Below are positions 18,678 through 26,674 of a stretch of DNA of 64,000 nt, piece by piece. This stretch comes from Oscillospiraceae bacterium (GTDB lineage Bacteria > Bacillota > Clostridia > UBA1381 > UBA9506): the NCBI GenBank assembly GCA_015068855.1, contig SVJS01000002.1:99764-163763 (forward strand), given 5' to 3'. A program made the translations under genes and the position numbers. The notes under the pieces are model-generated. The model was not told the origin of the DNA. It made no database searches and was given only the letters and a program-made list of their open reading frames with translations. Numbering within the stretch: position 1 is the stretch's first letter; each line of letters opens with the position of its first letter.

Positions 18678-18734
18678 TATCGGACAAGACTCTAATAAAG
18701 GAGGCGAAGGAAGCGCTAGCGTTTCTGTAAATCT

Positions 18735-19256
18735 ATGGCTGAAGAAGCAAAATGGTATGTCATTCATACCTTTTCCGGTTATGAAAAGAAAGTACAGGCT
18801 AACATAGAAAAGTCAGTCGAAAACCGCAATTTGCAGGATTTGATTGTCGATATTAAAGTGCCGATGGAAGAAGTTGTGGAAAACAAGGGAAACGAACAGA
18901 AGGTTGTTTTACGCAAGGTTTTTCCCGGTTACGTTATGGTTAAAATGATTATGACGGATGAAAGCTGGTATGTAATCCGCAATACCCGCGGTGTTACCAG
19001 TTTTGTTGGCCCCGGCTCCAAACCCGTTCCTTTAACAGAGGAAGAGGTGCACAGCATGGGCATTGAACGCAAGGTTGTTTCTATTAAGTTCGAGCTTGGT
19101 TCGAGTGTTCGTGTTTGTGAAGGACCTTTGGCTGATTTCGTCGGGACTGTTGATGAAATTAATATGGAAAAACAGTCCGTGCGTGTGATTGTTTCCATGT
19201 TTGGCAGAGAAACTCCTGTTGAACTGGACTTTTCGCAGGTTGAAGTTTTAGAGTAA
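18735..19256 (+). CDS. nusG: Transcription termination/antitermination protein NusG
   Basis: Elongation factor that binds RNA polymerase and bridges to the ribosome or Rho. 173 residues: NGN domain (WYVIHTFSGYEKKVQANIE, VFPGYVMVKM, VRNTRGVTSFVG-like block) and C-terminal KOW domain (GSSVRVCEGPLADFVGTVDEI). The nearest good ribosome site, AAGGAGGCG, lies about 27 bases upstream, separated by a CGCTAGCG palindrome. An in-frame stop excludes a longer protein. Confidence 0.97.
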   Translation: MAEEAKWYVIHTFSGYEKKVQANIEKSVENRNLQDLIVDIKVPMEEVVENKGNEQKVVLRKVFPGYVMVKMIMTDESWYVIRNTRGVTSFVGPGSKPVPLTEEEVHSMGIERKVVSIKFELGSSVRVCEGPLADFVGTVDEINMEKQSVRVIVSMFGRETPVELDFSQVEVLE

Positions 19257-19299
19257 ATAATGCCGTTTGGCTTTATTTTCGTAGTTTTATAACTACGGG

Positions 19300-19330
19300 G
19301 TGGGAGAACCTTAGCGTTCGCCATTACCAC
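19300..19330 (+). promoter_or_regulatory. Structured motif before rplK (candidate L1 site)
   Basis: GTGGGAGA...ACCAC closes a GTGG/CCAC stem with an inner GAAC/GTTC hairpin. A second copy with the same plan lies before rplA. In the L11-L1 operon a ribosomal-protein L1 binding site is expected; assignment is inference. Confidence 0.5.
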
Positions 19331-19358
19331 ATCTTTTTAATGAGGAGGAACTATTACA

Positions 19359-19784
19359 ATGGCTCAAAAAATCACAGGTTACATTAAGCTGCAGATTCCG
19401 GCCGGTAAAGCAACCCCGGCTCCGCCAGTAGGCCCGGCTCTGGGTCAGCATGGTGTTAACATCGTGCAGTTCACCAAGGAATTCAACGAAAAGACTGCAA
19501 AGGATGCCGGTTTGATTATCCCGGTTGTCATCACTGTTTATGCAGACAGATCTTTTTCGTTCATCACCAAGACTCCGCCGGCGGCTGTGCTCTTGAAGAA
19601 AGCTGCTAAAATCGAAAGCGGCTCCGGTGTTCCCAACAAGACTAAGGTTGCAACTGTTTCTAAAGACGTTGTTCGTCAGATTGCTGAGCAGAAAATGCCC
19701 GACTTAAACGCAGCAAGCGTTGAAGCCGCTATGAGCATGATTGCAGGTACAGCCAGAAGCATGGGAATTGTTGTAGAGGACTAA
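19359..19784 (+). CDS. rplK: Ribosomal protein uL11
   Basis: 141-residue protein of the GTPase-associated centre. The N-terminal [28 protein letters not shown] proline-rich stretch (first 30 residues), [10 protein letters not shown] and the C-terminal rRNA-binding domain ending [14 protein letters not shown] are canonical. AGGAGG lies 9 bases before the ATG. First gene of the L11-L1 pair. Confidence 0.98.
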   Translation: MAQKITGYIKLQIPAGKATPAPPVGPALGQHGVNIVQFTKEFNEKTAKDAGLIIPVVITVYADRSFSFITKTPPAAVLLKKAAKIESGSGVPNKTKVATVSKDVVRQIAEQKMPDLNAASVEAAMSMIAGTARSMGIVVED

Positions 19785-19798
19785 TTTCGATTGAATGA

Positions 19799-19826
19799 GT
19801 GGGAGAGCGAAAGCTTGCAAGACCAC
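19799..19826 (+). promoter_or_regulatory. Structured motif before rplA (candidate L1 site)
   Basis: GTGGGAGA...ACCAC again closes a GTGG/CCAC stem. The inner hairpin is AGC-GAAA-GCT. It has the same architecture as the motif at 19300. Confidence 0.5.
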
Positions 19827-19846
19827 AAAAGGAGGAAGAAAACAAA

Positions 19847-20542
19847 ATGTTCAGAGGCAAAAAGTACAAAGAAAGTGCAAAGTTAGTTGATAAGACTACT
19901 TTATATGAACCCAGCCAGGCAATTGAGCTGGTAACCAAAACTGCAAAGGCTAAGTTTGATGAAACCGTTGAGGTTCACGTTAAACTGGGTGTCGATTCAA
20001 GACACGCTGACCAGCAGGTTCGTGGCGCCATCGTGTTACCCCATGGTACCGGTAAGGTTGCCCGCGTTTTGGTATTTGCAAAAGGCGATAAGCTGACCGA
20101 AGCTGAAAATGCAGGAGCAGATTTCTTCGGCGGCGAGGAATTAATCCCCAGAATTCAGAACGACAACTGGTTTGATTACGATGTTGTTGTTGCAACTCCC
20201 GATATGATGGGTGTTGTTGGTCGTTTGGGTAAAGTGTTAGGTCCTAAGGGCTTGATGCCCAGCCCGAAAGCCGGTACTGTTACCATGGATGTTGCTAAGG
20301 CTGTAGCTGAAATCAAATCCGGTAAGATTGAGTATCGTCTGGACAAGACTAACATTATCCACTGCCCCATCGGTAAGGTTTCCTTTGGTCCTGAAAAGCT
20401 GCAGGAGAACTACAAGGCTCTTCTGGAAGCTATCGTTAAGGCTAAGCCGGCTGCTGCAAAAGGTCAGTACATTAAGAGCTGTGCAGTTGCATCTACCATG
20501 GGCCCCGGTGTTAAAATTTCACCGGCAAAAGTTTTAGACTAA
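19847..20542 (+). CDS. rplA: Ribosomal protein uL1
   Basis: 231-residue L1 stalk protein and known translational repressor of its own operon. Signatures are [52 protein letters not shown] and [19 protein letters not shown]. The ATG at 19847 is chosen since AAGGAGGAAG lies upstream and the protein then has standard length. An in-frame upstream start at 19799 would fall in the structured leader. Confidence 0.98.
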   Translation: MFRGKKYKESAKLVDKTTLYEPSQAIELVTKTAKAKFDETVEVHVKLGVDSRHADQQVRGAIVLPHGTGKVARVLVFAKGDKLTEAENAGADFFGGEELIPRIQNDNWFDYDVVVATPDMMGVVGRLGKVLGPKGLMPSPKAGTVTMDVAKAVAEIKSGKIEYRLDKTNIIHCPIGKVSFGPEKLQENYKALLEAIVKAKPAAAKGQYIKSCAVASTMGPGVKISPAKVLD

Positions 20543-20548
20543 TTTTAC

Positions 20549-20577
20549 TTGACAAGTGTGGCATTTTATGTTATACT
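20549..20577 (+). promoter_or_regulatory. Promoter of rplJ-rplL
   Basis: -35 TTGACA, 17-base spacer, -10 TATACT. It lies directly after the rplA stop. Confidence 0.88.
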
Positions 20578-20583
20578 GACAAA

Positions 20584-20710
20584 AGTGAATAATTTTTCCG
20601 TAGACAGCAGGTTTCCTGTTTTAGGAACTAACGCGTAAGCGCCGGCCGAGGAGAGCATTTTGAGTGACTTAAAAGGCTTTTCTCCGTTTGCGGGAAAAGC
20701 CTTTATATTT
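20584..20710 (+). ncRNA. Ribosomal protein L10 leader
   Basis: The leader holds the conserved CCGTAGACAGCAGG element (from 20598) of the L10 leader, the known L10(L12)4 binding RNA. A terminator-like hairpin follows (AAAGGCTTTTC at 20672 with GAAAAGCCTTT at 20694, then a T-rich tail), so excess L10 can attenuate its own operon. Confidence 0.85.
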
Positions 20711-20758
20711 TTCCATTCTGTTTGGAACGGGAAAGCAATGATAAGTGAGGTGAAAAGA

Positions 20759-21268
20759 ATGCCCAGTGAGAAAGTTTTGAAGGAAAAACAAGATATCGTT
20801 GCTGCTCTGGCTGAGAAAATGAAAAATGCATCAGCAGGTGTATTCGTTTCTTACAGCGGTTTGACCGTTGAAAAGGATACGGAACTGCGTAACGCTCTGC
20901 GTGCTGCCGGCGTTGAATACAGCGTTGTTAAAAACACTCTGACTCGTCGTGCTGCTGAACAGATTGGTTACACTGAGTTTGACGAAATCTTAAATGGTAC
21001 CACAGCTTTGGCAACACATGCTGATGATGTTGTTGCACCTGCAAAGGTTCTGTGTGACTTTATCGCCAAGTATAAAGAGGCTTCCGGTTTAACCGTTAAG
21101 GCCGGCTTTATGGATGGCAAAGCTTGCAGCGTTGCTGAAATTGACGCTTTGGCAAAGATCCCCTCAAAGGATACTTTGTATGCTATGTTGGCAGGTGGCT
21201 TGAATGCTACTATTGCTGGCCTGGCTCGCGCAATTCAGGCAGTTGCAGATCAGCAGGAAACTGCGTAA
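20759..21268 (+). CDS. rplJ: Ribosomal protein uL10
   Basis: 169-residue stalk base protein that carries L7/L12 dimers and binds 23S rRNA with L11. Visible are VLKEKQDIVAALAEKMKNA, VFVSYSGLTVEKDTELRNALR, YSVVKNTLTRRA and the C-terminal helix for L12 binding. The ATG at 20759 follows GAGGTG; the longer in-frame start at 20660 lies within the leader terminator hairpin and is rejected. Confidence 0.97.
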   Translation: MPSEKVLKEKQDIVAALAEKMKNASAGVFVSYSGLTVEKDTELRNALRAAGVEYSVVKNTLTRRAAEQIGYTEFDEILNGTTALATHADDVVAPAKVLCDFIAKYKEASGLTVKAGFMDGKACSVAEIDALAKIPSKDTLYAMLAGGLNATIAGLARAIQAVADQQETA

Positions 21269-21312
21269 ATTACTAATACAATAAAAAAATAACAATTTAG
21301 GAGGAAATTAAA

Positions 21313-21690
21313 ATGAGTGAGAAAATCGCTGCTATGATTGAAGAAATCAAATCTTTAACTGTTTTAGAGTTATCCGAATTAGTAAAGGCAATCGAGGAAG
21401 AATTTGGCGTATCCGCTGCTGCTCCTGTTGCAGTTGTTGGTGCAGCTCCCGCCGGTGGCGCAGCTGCTGCTGAAGAAAAGGATTCCTTTGATGTTGAGCT
21501 GACTGATGCCGGCGCTGAAAAGATCAAGGTTATCAAGGTTGTTCGTGAAATCACCGGTCTGGGCCTGAAAGAAGCTAAGGACGCTGTTGACGGCGCTCCC
21601 AAGGTTCTGAAAGAAGGCATCGGCAAGGAAGACGCTGAAGCTATCAAGGCTAAGCTGGAAGAAGTTGGCGCAAAGGTTACCTTGAAGTAA
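21313..21690 (+). CDS. rplL: Ribosomal protein bL12 (L7/L12)
   Basis: 125-residue acidic stalk protein. N-terminal dimerisation domain, an Ala/Gly-rich hinge (about residues 36-57), and the C-terminal factor-binding domain with [20 protein letters not shown] and the final [15 protein letters not shown] precedes the ATG. A terminator follows; the usual downstream rpoB is not here but at 57.7 kb on the other strand. Confidence 0.98.
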   Translation: MSEKIAAMIEEIKSLTVLELSELVKAIEEEFGVSAAAPVAVVGAAPAGGAAAAEEKDSFDVELTDAGAEKIKVIKVVREITGLGLKEAKDAVDGAPKVLKEGIGKEDAEAIKAKLEEVGAKVTLK

Positions 21691-21708
21691 TTCACCTTAC
21701 ATGTCAAA

Positions 21709-21739
21709 AACGAAGCAACGAAAGTTGCTTCGTTTTTTT
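21709..21739 (+). terminator. Terminator of rplJL
   Basis: 11-bp stem AACGAAGCAAC / GTTGCTTCGTT with a GAAA loop and a run of T. Confidence 0.93.
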
Positions 21740-21806
21740 GCTTCTAAAGAGGATGTTTTTGGGTGCGAACAGGTTGTCTTGGTATAACCTGCGTTATAGA
21801 GGGCGC

Positions 21807-21845
21807 AAAAAAAAGAGGGTATAGCAAACGCTATACCCTCTTTTT
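21807..21845 (-). terminator. Terminator of the NagB-like operon
   Basis: Stem GAGGGTATAGC / GCTATACCCTC with an AAAC loop. A-run and T-run flank both sides, so it can work on both strands. Confidence 0.9.
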
Positions 21846-21854
21846 GTATAAGAA

Positions 21855-22805
21855 TTAGTTACATTCAGCTTCTAAGGGACCAGCCAGTTCTTCTAAGAAG
21901 AAGAGTTTACCGGGCAGAGTCGGGATGTAGCTGGAGGTGATCCACGGAGTGGGACCATAACGCAGGGTCATCCACAGGCTCATGCCTTGCCACTGCATGC
22001 CACGGGACAGAGCACCGTCGCAACCGCCGATGATTTTATCAGCCTGCATGAAGATGCCGGGGCCAATGGTGTTAGCACGGCAAGGAACCAGGCTTGTTCT
22101 TGATTTGAAGCTGGTCAGAGCGTTCTGCTCGATGGTTAACGGATGGAGCTTAGCGCCAATGCGATAGGGCTCTTTGATCCATTCTGCTTCGCTTGCATAT
22201 TCAGCAGCAAACTGGGGTTCCCAGAATGCGATGTGGCACATTCTGCCGATACCGAAGATTAAGACCATTTTAGCGCCTTCAGCCTTTAATTTAGCAATCT
22301 TTTCAGGATAGGTAGGCAGGTTTTCTTTGGTAGCAAAGTTTCTCTGGTCCTTGGGAACAGTTAAGTCGCCCAGGGGATTATAGAAAGCATGTTCCATAGC
22401 ATAAGTAAAAGCTGCCGGATTATCAGAAGGCAGAGTGTTACCGTCTGCATCGCTCCATTCATCCATGTTGAAGCAATACAGGTGGTCACATTTAACATTC
22501 CATTCCTTTAAGAAGAAAACAATCCAACGATACATGCCCATGGGACCAACGGGAAGAATCATGATTAATTTTTCGCCGTTATCACGAGCATTTTTGATTG
22601 TCAGGGCAATTTCGTGACCCATCAGCATACCGAATTCCTCGGTGTTGTTACAGGAGATGGGCTGGAAATCCTTATTCCAGAAAGACTGACGGTCAAAAAT
22701 TGATTCCGGTGCATTGGAGCAGCAGGCATCAATTTTTTCCATATCCCAACCTGCGGGATAGAAACCCTCTAAGTTTGAACCTTTGACTGTACTTGCAAAA
22801 TCCAT
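21855..22805 (-). CDS. NagB-family sugar isomerase/deaminase-like protein with altered active site
   Basis: 316-residue protein of the glucosamine-6-phosphate deaminase superfamily: [26 protein letters not shown] (Asp-Glu of the DEY motif at 115-116), [14 protein letters not shown] (186-197) and a final substrate-lid region. In NagB the last motif is GNDGHIAFNEP; here the catalytic Asp position is Met189, while His191 and Glu196 remain. True deamination of GlcN-6-P is therefore doubtful. It is the second gene of an operon with a PIG-L deacetylase (39-base gap), which suggests handling of an N-acetylated sugar or sugar conjugate. GAGGAGG precedes the ATG. Confidence 0.8.
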   Translation of the reverse strand: MDFASTVKGSNLEGFYPAGWDMEKIDACCSNAPESIFDRQSFWNKDFQPISCNNTEEFGMLMGHEIALTIKNARDNGEKLIMILPVGPMGMYRWIVFFLKEWNVKCDHLYCFNMDEWSDADGNTLPSDNPAAFTYAMEHAFYNPLGDLTVPKDQRNFATKENLPTYPEKIAKLKAEGAKMVLIFGIGRMCHIAFWEPQFAAEYASEAEWIKEPYRIGAKLHPLTIEQNALTSFKSRTSLVPCRANTIGPGIFMQADKIIGGCDGALSRGMQWQGMSLWMTLRYGPTPWITSSYIPTLPGKLFFLEELAGPLEAECN

Positions 22806-22844
22806 TTGTATAGTTCCTCCTCTATATATGTATTAATACTTTAT

Positions 22845-23546
22845 TTAGGGCAACATTCTCATCGGTTTAACCTTGGGCCATGCGTAAGCCTGAGTAAACG
22901 CCTCGGCGTAGTCTACGCCGCATTGGAGGCCACGGAAACGGGCGCAAGTTTTGACGAATTCGGCAAAGTCGATATGGTCATGGTCGCGCATCCATTTCAT
23001 CTGGCTTTCGTGACATTCCAGCATCTCTAATTTCAAGTCGATGGTGGAAGAAATGTCAACATATTCTGTGGGCATGAAATTAACACCGGCTAAGGTATCC
23101 ATATAATACAGCGGTGTCAATTCGGCAATGCCGGGAACGCTGGTTCCGTAATGGGGGACACTGGCGCAGAAGCTTGCATCAAAAACCAGCTTGCTGACAG
23201 CGGTGTGGTCAGGCATATAGTCGTTAGGGCTGTGTGTGATGATGACGTCGGGCTGTTCAGCACGGATGACATCCACAACACGGTCACGCTGTTCTTTATT
23301 GTCATACACAATGCAGTCGTTAATATCGCAGGTTACAACCTTGATGCCGGCAAGACTACCGGCCTTTTTAGCTTCTTCACGACGCATGGCGCGGAGTTCA
23401 TCAGGCATGATGATGGCATGACCTAAATTACCATTGGCAACATGGCACACGGTTACTTCATGGCCTTCTTTTACATATTTGGCCAGGGTTCCCGCGCAGG
23501 CTACTTCCACATCGTCGGGGTGGCAACCAAAGGCTAAAACTTTCAT
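22845..23546 (-). CDS. PIG-L/LmbE family deacetylase
   Basis: 233-residue zinc-dependent N-deacetylase family protein. The hallmark AFGCHPDDVEVACAG (residues 4-18) supplies His, Asp and Asp metal ligands, and HSPNDYMPDHTAV (around residue 108) supplies the later His. Family members remove acetyl from GlcNAc-containing lipids or thiol conjugates. Being first in an operon with a NagB-like protein, it may deacetylate the substrate of that enzyme. TAGGAGG lies upstream of the ATG. Confidence 0.9.
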   Translation of the reverse strand: MKVLAFGCHPDDVEVACAGTLAKYVKEGHEVTVCHVANGNLGHAIIMPDELRAMRREEAKKAGSLAGIKVVTCDINDCIVYDNKEQRDRVVDVIRAEQPDVIITHSPNDYMPDHTAVSKLVFDASFCASVPHYGTSVPGIAELTPLYYMDTLAGVNFMPTEYVDISSTIDLKLEMLECHESQMKWMRDHDHIDFAEFVKTCARFRGLQCGVDYAEAFTQAYAWPKVKPMRMLP

Positions 23547-23597
23547 TATGAATTCCTCCTAATGTTATACTAAATCGGCACAATTACCGTTTTATAC

Positions 23598-24014
23598 TTA
23601 CTCCTCACAGGCCTGTAAAAAGGCTTCCAGTTGCTCCGCAGTATCAGCGACAAGAGCGGGGCAGTCTTTTGCAGTTTTGCTTTGGGCGGCCATTGCCAGC
23701 AGGTCACGGCACGCCATAGAGCCGTTTGCGGTTTGAAATTGTTGTGCAAAAGCTTTGGCTTTTTGGTAAACGGCTGCTTTTTCAGCCGGTGACGGCGGCG
23801 TGGCGCTTTTGGCGGCAAGTCCGATGACCATGAAGGCACCGGTCAGGGCCCCACAAGTGTCCCGCAGGCCGCTCATTCCGCTGCCAAACGGCAGGGAAAG
23901 CTGTGCAGCAGCTTCCGGAGAGAGACCCAGCTCATCACAAAAGGCAAGGAGAACAGATTGGGCACAGTTATAACCCTGCTCGTGATAGTGGATGGCTTGT
24001 TCTCTTTTTGTCAT
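23598..24014 (-). CDS. C_GCAxxG_C_C family protein
   Basis: 138-residue member of the C_GCAxxG_C_C family, named for its cysteine pattern. Seen here as YNCAQSVLLAF, FGSGMSGLRDTCGALTGAFMVIG, a further Cys in ACRDLL and one in DCPALV. The cysteines probably bind a metal or redox cofactor; the family is found in anaerobes, often near redox genes. Function is unknown. It is upstream of the PIG-L gene by about 50 bases and may share its transcript. AAGGAGC precedes the ATG. Confidence 0.88.
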   Translation of the reverse strand: MTKREQAIHYHEQGYNCAQSVLLAFCDELGLSPEAAAQLSLPFGSGMSGLRDTCGALTGAFMVIGLAAKSATPPSPAEKAAVYQKAKAFAQQFQTANGSMACRDLLAMAAQSKTAKDCPALVADTAEQLEAFLQACEE

Positions 24015-24175
24015 GCTTTTTTTGCTCCTTTTTGCGCTGTGTGCTCCTCGTAGAGCAGATTTTGCGGTAGTTTTTACTACTTACCATTATATAACTATTT
24101 TGAGGCTTTGTCAATGCTTAGAATGGAGAAAAAAGGGGATTGTGGCTCCGGATAAACAGCAAAAAAATAGAGAAA

Positions 24176-24215
24176 TATAAAAAAAGTTCTGCCCTCTGCG
24201 GGGCAGAACTTTTTT
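24176..24215 (-). terminator. Terminator of thiT
   Basis: Stem GTTCTGCCC / GGGCAGAAC with a 6-base loop. A-run on the left gives the minus-strand U-tract, and the T-run on the right could serve the plus strand. Confidence 0.9.
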
Positions 24216-24228
24216 GCTTGTATATTGC

Positions 24229-24882
24229 TTATTCAGACAGGGTGTGGCCATGGTCAAGGAGTCTTGCGGCGGTAAGCGCTTTATAGACAAGGGGGGTTAT
24301 GATGGCCGTAATGATGATTTCAGGAATCATGTAGGTGCCGTTATAGAAAAAGGAATAGAGCAGGGACAGGCTAAAACCTGAGAAGGTTTCCATGATTTTG
24401 GCGCCAATGGCATAAAAACCCTCCTGCGTGAAGAACCATTCAGCCCAGGCACCAAAGAAAATTGCACCGGACAGAACATGAACCAGGTAGCGGGCAAACA
24501 GGGCAAGAACGCTGCCTAAGCAGATAGCGACGCCGTCATTTTTGATTTTATTTTTGAAAACACCACCGAGGCCCAGCACGGTGTAAGCCACAATGTAATC
24601 CAGCATGCAAACCAAAAGGGCATGGGAGAGAATCATCTGGCTGTCGCCGGGCAGGAAAAAGGCGGTAACGGTTTTTAAGCCCAACAGAAGCTGAATCAGG
24701 CTGAAAATAAAGGCGGAGAAGAAGCCCCAACGTGTGCCGTAGCAAAAGGCAAGGAGGATAATCGGCATCATGGAGGCAATGGTTATACCGCCACCAAAAG
24801 GAAGCTGAAACGGCTGAAAGATTGACAGGACAGAAGCGACAGCAATCAGCATGGATGAAATGACAAGTTTTTTGGTTTTCAT
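24229..24882 (-). CDS. thiT: Thiamine ECF transporter S component ThiT
   Basis: 217-residue substrate-binding membrane subunit for thiamine, working with shared EcfA/EcfA'/EcfT (not in this window). Six membrane segments are apparent. AISLLM-like start (KLVISSMLIAVASVLSIF), GGGITIASMMPIILLAF, YGTRWGF and the AEWFFTQEGF loop with aromatic residues match the ThiT family. The TPP riboswitch just upstream confirms the role. The ATG at 24882 has GAGGAGATG upstream, so the longer frame from 24912 is rejected. Confidence 0.95.
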   Translation of the reverse strand: MKTKKLVISSMLIAVASVLSIFQPFQLPFGGGITIASMMPIILLAFCYGTRWGFFSAFIFSLIQLLLGLKTVTAFFLPGDSQMILSHALLVCMLDYIVAYTVLGLGGVFKNKIKNDGVAICLGSVLALFARYLVHVLSGAIFFGAWAEWFFTQEGFYAIGAKIMETFSGFSLSLLYSFFYNGTYMIPEIIITAIITPLVYKALTAARLLDHGHTLSE

Positions 24883-24910
24883 TATATGACATCTCCTCAG
24901 TAAGAATTCC

Positions 24911-24950
24911 AAATAAAAACGGAAACAGCCACATACAGACTATTTCCGTT
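24911..24950 (-). terminator. TPP riboswitch expression-platform terminator
   Basis: Minus strand stem AACGGAAATAG / CTGTTTCCGTT (one G-U pair) followed by TTTTTATTT, between the TPP aptamer and thiT. Thiamine pyrophosphate would favour termination. Confidence 0.85.
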
Positions 24951-24969
24951 ACATTCTCATGATGAAATA

Positions 24970-25046
24970 TTCCCTACGTTGGCATTACCCAAATCAGGTT
25001 AAGGGTCGAAACAAAAGTTTCCTCTCAGCCTTACGGCTCCCCGATA
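24970..25046 (-). ncRNA. TPP riboswitch aptamer
   Basis: Minus strand carries the THI-box hallmarks: GGGGAGCC...GGCTGAGA, ACCCTTAACCTGAT, GGGTAATGCCAACGTAGGGAA. It binds thiamine pyrophosphate. Confidence 0.96.
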
Positions 25047-25062
25047 TTTATTTGTTACTCAA

Positions 25063-25091
25063 AGTGTAGCACACAAACCCTTGCTTGTCAA
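25063..25091 (-). promoter_or_regulatory. Sigma-A promoter of thiT
   Basis: Minus strand: -35 TTGACA, 17-base spacer, -10 TACACT. It marks the left limit of the phage-derived cluster. Confidence 0.85.
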
Positions 25092-25222
25092 TCATTTTTT
25101 TACAAAAAAGAAAAAAAGTGATAGAAAATAGCAAAGAAAGTGAGGTTTGTCACTCATTTTGCAATTGGCATTTTGGGAAAAAATTGTGTGGTATTCTATG
25201 GATGCAACGGGAGGTGAAGCTT
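25092..25222. other. Upstream region of the phage-derived operon
   Basis: AT-rich, about 130 bases. A short inverted repeat AGTGA / TCACT lies near 25139-25154, but no convincing sigma-A promoter or attachment site was seen. The terminase frame is open through most of it, without a ribosome site before 25209. Confidence 0.4.
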
Positions 25223-26674
25223 GTGCAGGAAACAGGAAAACAAATGGCGCGATATGTCAAGATGCTGCTTAGTCGACCGGCTGAAGATGCAGAGGGAGAC
25301 GGGCTGAGCGCAGAGGCGGACAATGCCATGCTGATTGCGCAAGCCTTAGTCGATAAAGCAAAAAAGGGGGATTTGCAATCCATCAGGGAAGTGATGAACC
25401 TGTTAGACGTAGAGAGCGCCTCTTGCAAACAAGGCTTTGATATGCCGGCTAAGATGCTGACGGAAAAATACTTGCCTGTTTGGCGGGATATTAAGAAGGG
25501 CGGGCACACCGAATATGTTCTCTATGGTGGGCGAGGCAGCGCCAAATCAACTTTTATCAGCCTGGCAATTGTAGATATTCTGCTTTCTAAGCCTATGATT
25601 CATGCCGTGCTTTGCAGGCGTGTCAAGGATACGCTAAGAGACAGCGTGTATGCACAAATGAAATGGGCGATTGGAGAGCTTGGGTTATCAGACGCTTTTG
25701 AATGTCGGGTGAATCCCATGGAAATAATCTATAAACCAACAGGACAGAAAATTTATTTTCGGGGGGCGGATGACCCGGCGAAATTAAAATCAATTAAAGT
25801 CCCGTTTGGGTATATTGGTATTTTGTGGTTTGAGGAGCTTGACCAATTCTGCGGGGAGGAGGAAATCCGGAGCATTGAGCAATCGGTGATTCGTGGGGGC
25901 GATGAAGCTTTTATTTTCAAATCTTTTAATCCGCCCAGAACGGTGGGAAACTGGGCTAATCAGTTTGTTAAGGTGCCGAAGGAAACGAGGCTTTTGTGTC
26001 CGAGCAGTTATCTGGATGTGCCGCCGGAATGGTTGGGAAAAGTGTTTTTGGAAGAAGCGGAACACTTAAAGGCAATCAATCCCGCCGCTTACGAGCATGA
26101 ATATATCGGCATTCCCAATGATGAGGGGGGTGCGGTTTTTGCGAATTTGACCCTGCGTACGATTACGGAGGAGGAAATTCAAAGAATGGACAGAATATAC
26201 AACGGCATCGACTGGGGTTGGTATCCGGACCCGTTTCGCTTTCACAGGATGAGCTATATCCCCGCAGAGGGGAGACTGTTTATTTTTGATGAAATCAGCG
26301 GGCAGAAGCTACCCAATCGGGAGATTGCAAGGTTGTTGAAAGAGAAGGGCATTGGACGGCAGGATAAAATTACAGCGGATTCCGGCGGCGAGGGGCCAAA
26401 ATCTATTGCGGATTTGCGGGAGCAGGGGTTCATGGTGCGACGGGCTAAAAAAGGTCCGGGCAGCGTTGCCTATTCCATGAAATGGCTATCCTCTCTTACG
26501 GAAATTGTAATTGACCCCCAGCGCTGTCCGGAGGCAGCTAAGGAGTTTATGGAATATGAATATGAAAAAACAGAAGCCGGCGAGGTTATCAGCGGATACC
26601 CGGACAGGGACAATCATTCCATTGATGCGGTTCGCTATGCTTTGGAAGAAATTTGGAGGAGGAGAGGACAATGA
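25223..26674 (+). CDS. Terminase large subunit with small-subunit-like N-terminal tail
   Basis: DNA packaging motor, 483 residues. The ATPase has Walker A YGGRGSAKST (near residue 99), Walker B IGILWFEELDQF and a C-motif region SFNPP. The nuclease half has IDWGWYPD, TADSGGEGPKS and DNHSIDAVRYA acidic residues. The first 75 residues include LVDKAKKGDLQSIREVMNLL, which resembles the C-terminal tail of Gram-positive phage small terminases, with no DNA-binding HTH in front. The GTG at 25223 follows GGGAGGTG; the open frame extends to 25085 but lacks a ribosome site. It overlaps the portal start (ATGA). Confidence 0.9.
   Translation: MQETGKQMARYVKMLLSRPAEDAEGDGLSAEADNAMLIAQALVDKAKKGDLQSIREVMNLLDVESASCKQGFDMPAKMLTEKYLPVWRDIKKGGHTEYVLYGGRGSAKSTFISLAIVDILLSKPMIHAVLCRRVKDTLRDSVYAQMKWAIGELGLSDAFECRVNPMEIIYKPTGQKIYFRGADDPAKLKSIKVPFGYIGILWFEELDQFCGEEEIRSIEQSVIRGGDEAFIFKSFNPPRTVGNWANQFVKVPKETRLLCPSSYLDVPPEWLGKVFLEEAEHLKAINPAAYEHEYIGIPNDEGGAVFANLTLRTITEEEIQRMDRIYNGIDWGWYPDPFRFHRMSYIPAEGRLFIFDEISGQKLPNREIARLLKEKGIGRQDKITADSGGEGPKSIADLREQGFMVRRAKKGPGSVAYSMKWLSSLTEIVIDPQRCPEAAKEFMEYEYEKTEAGEVISGYPDRDNHSIDAVRYALEEIWRRRGQ

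Noticed and set aside
25085..25222. N-terminal extension of the terminase to 25085
   Set aside because: No ribosome site and unlike terminase sequence; GGGAGGTG supports the GTG at 25223, and the extension would overlap the thiT promoter.
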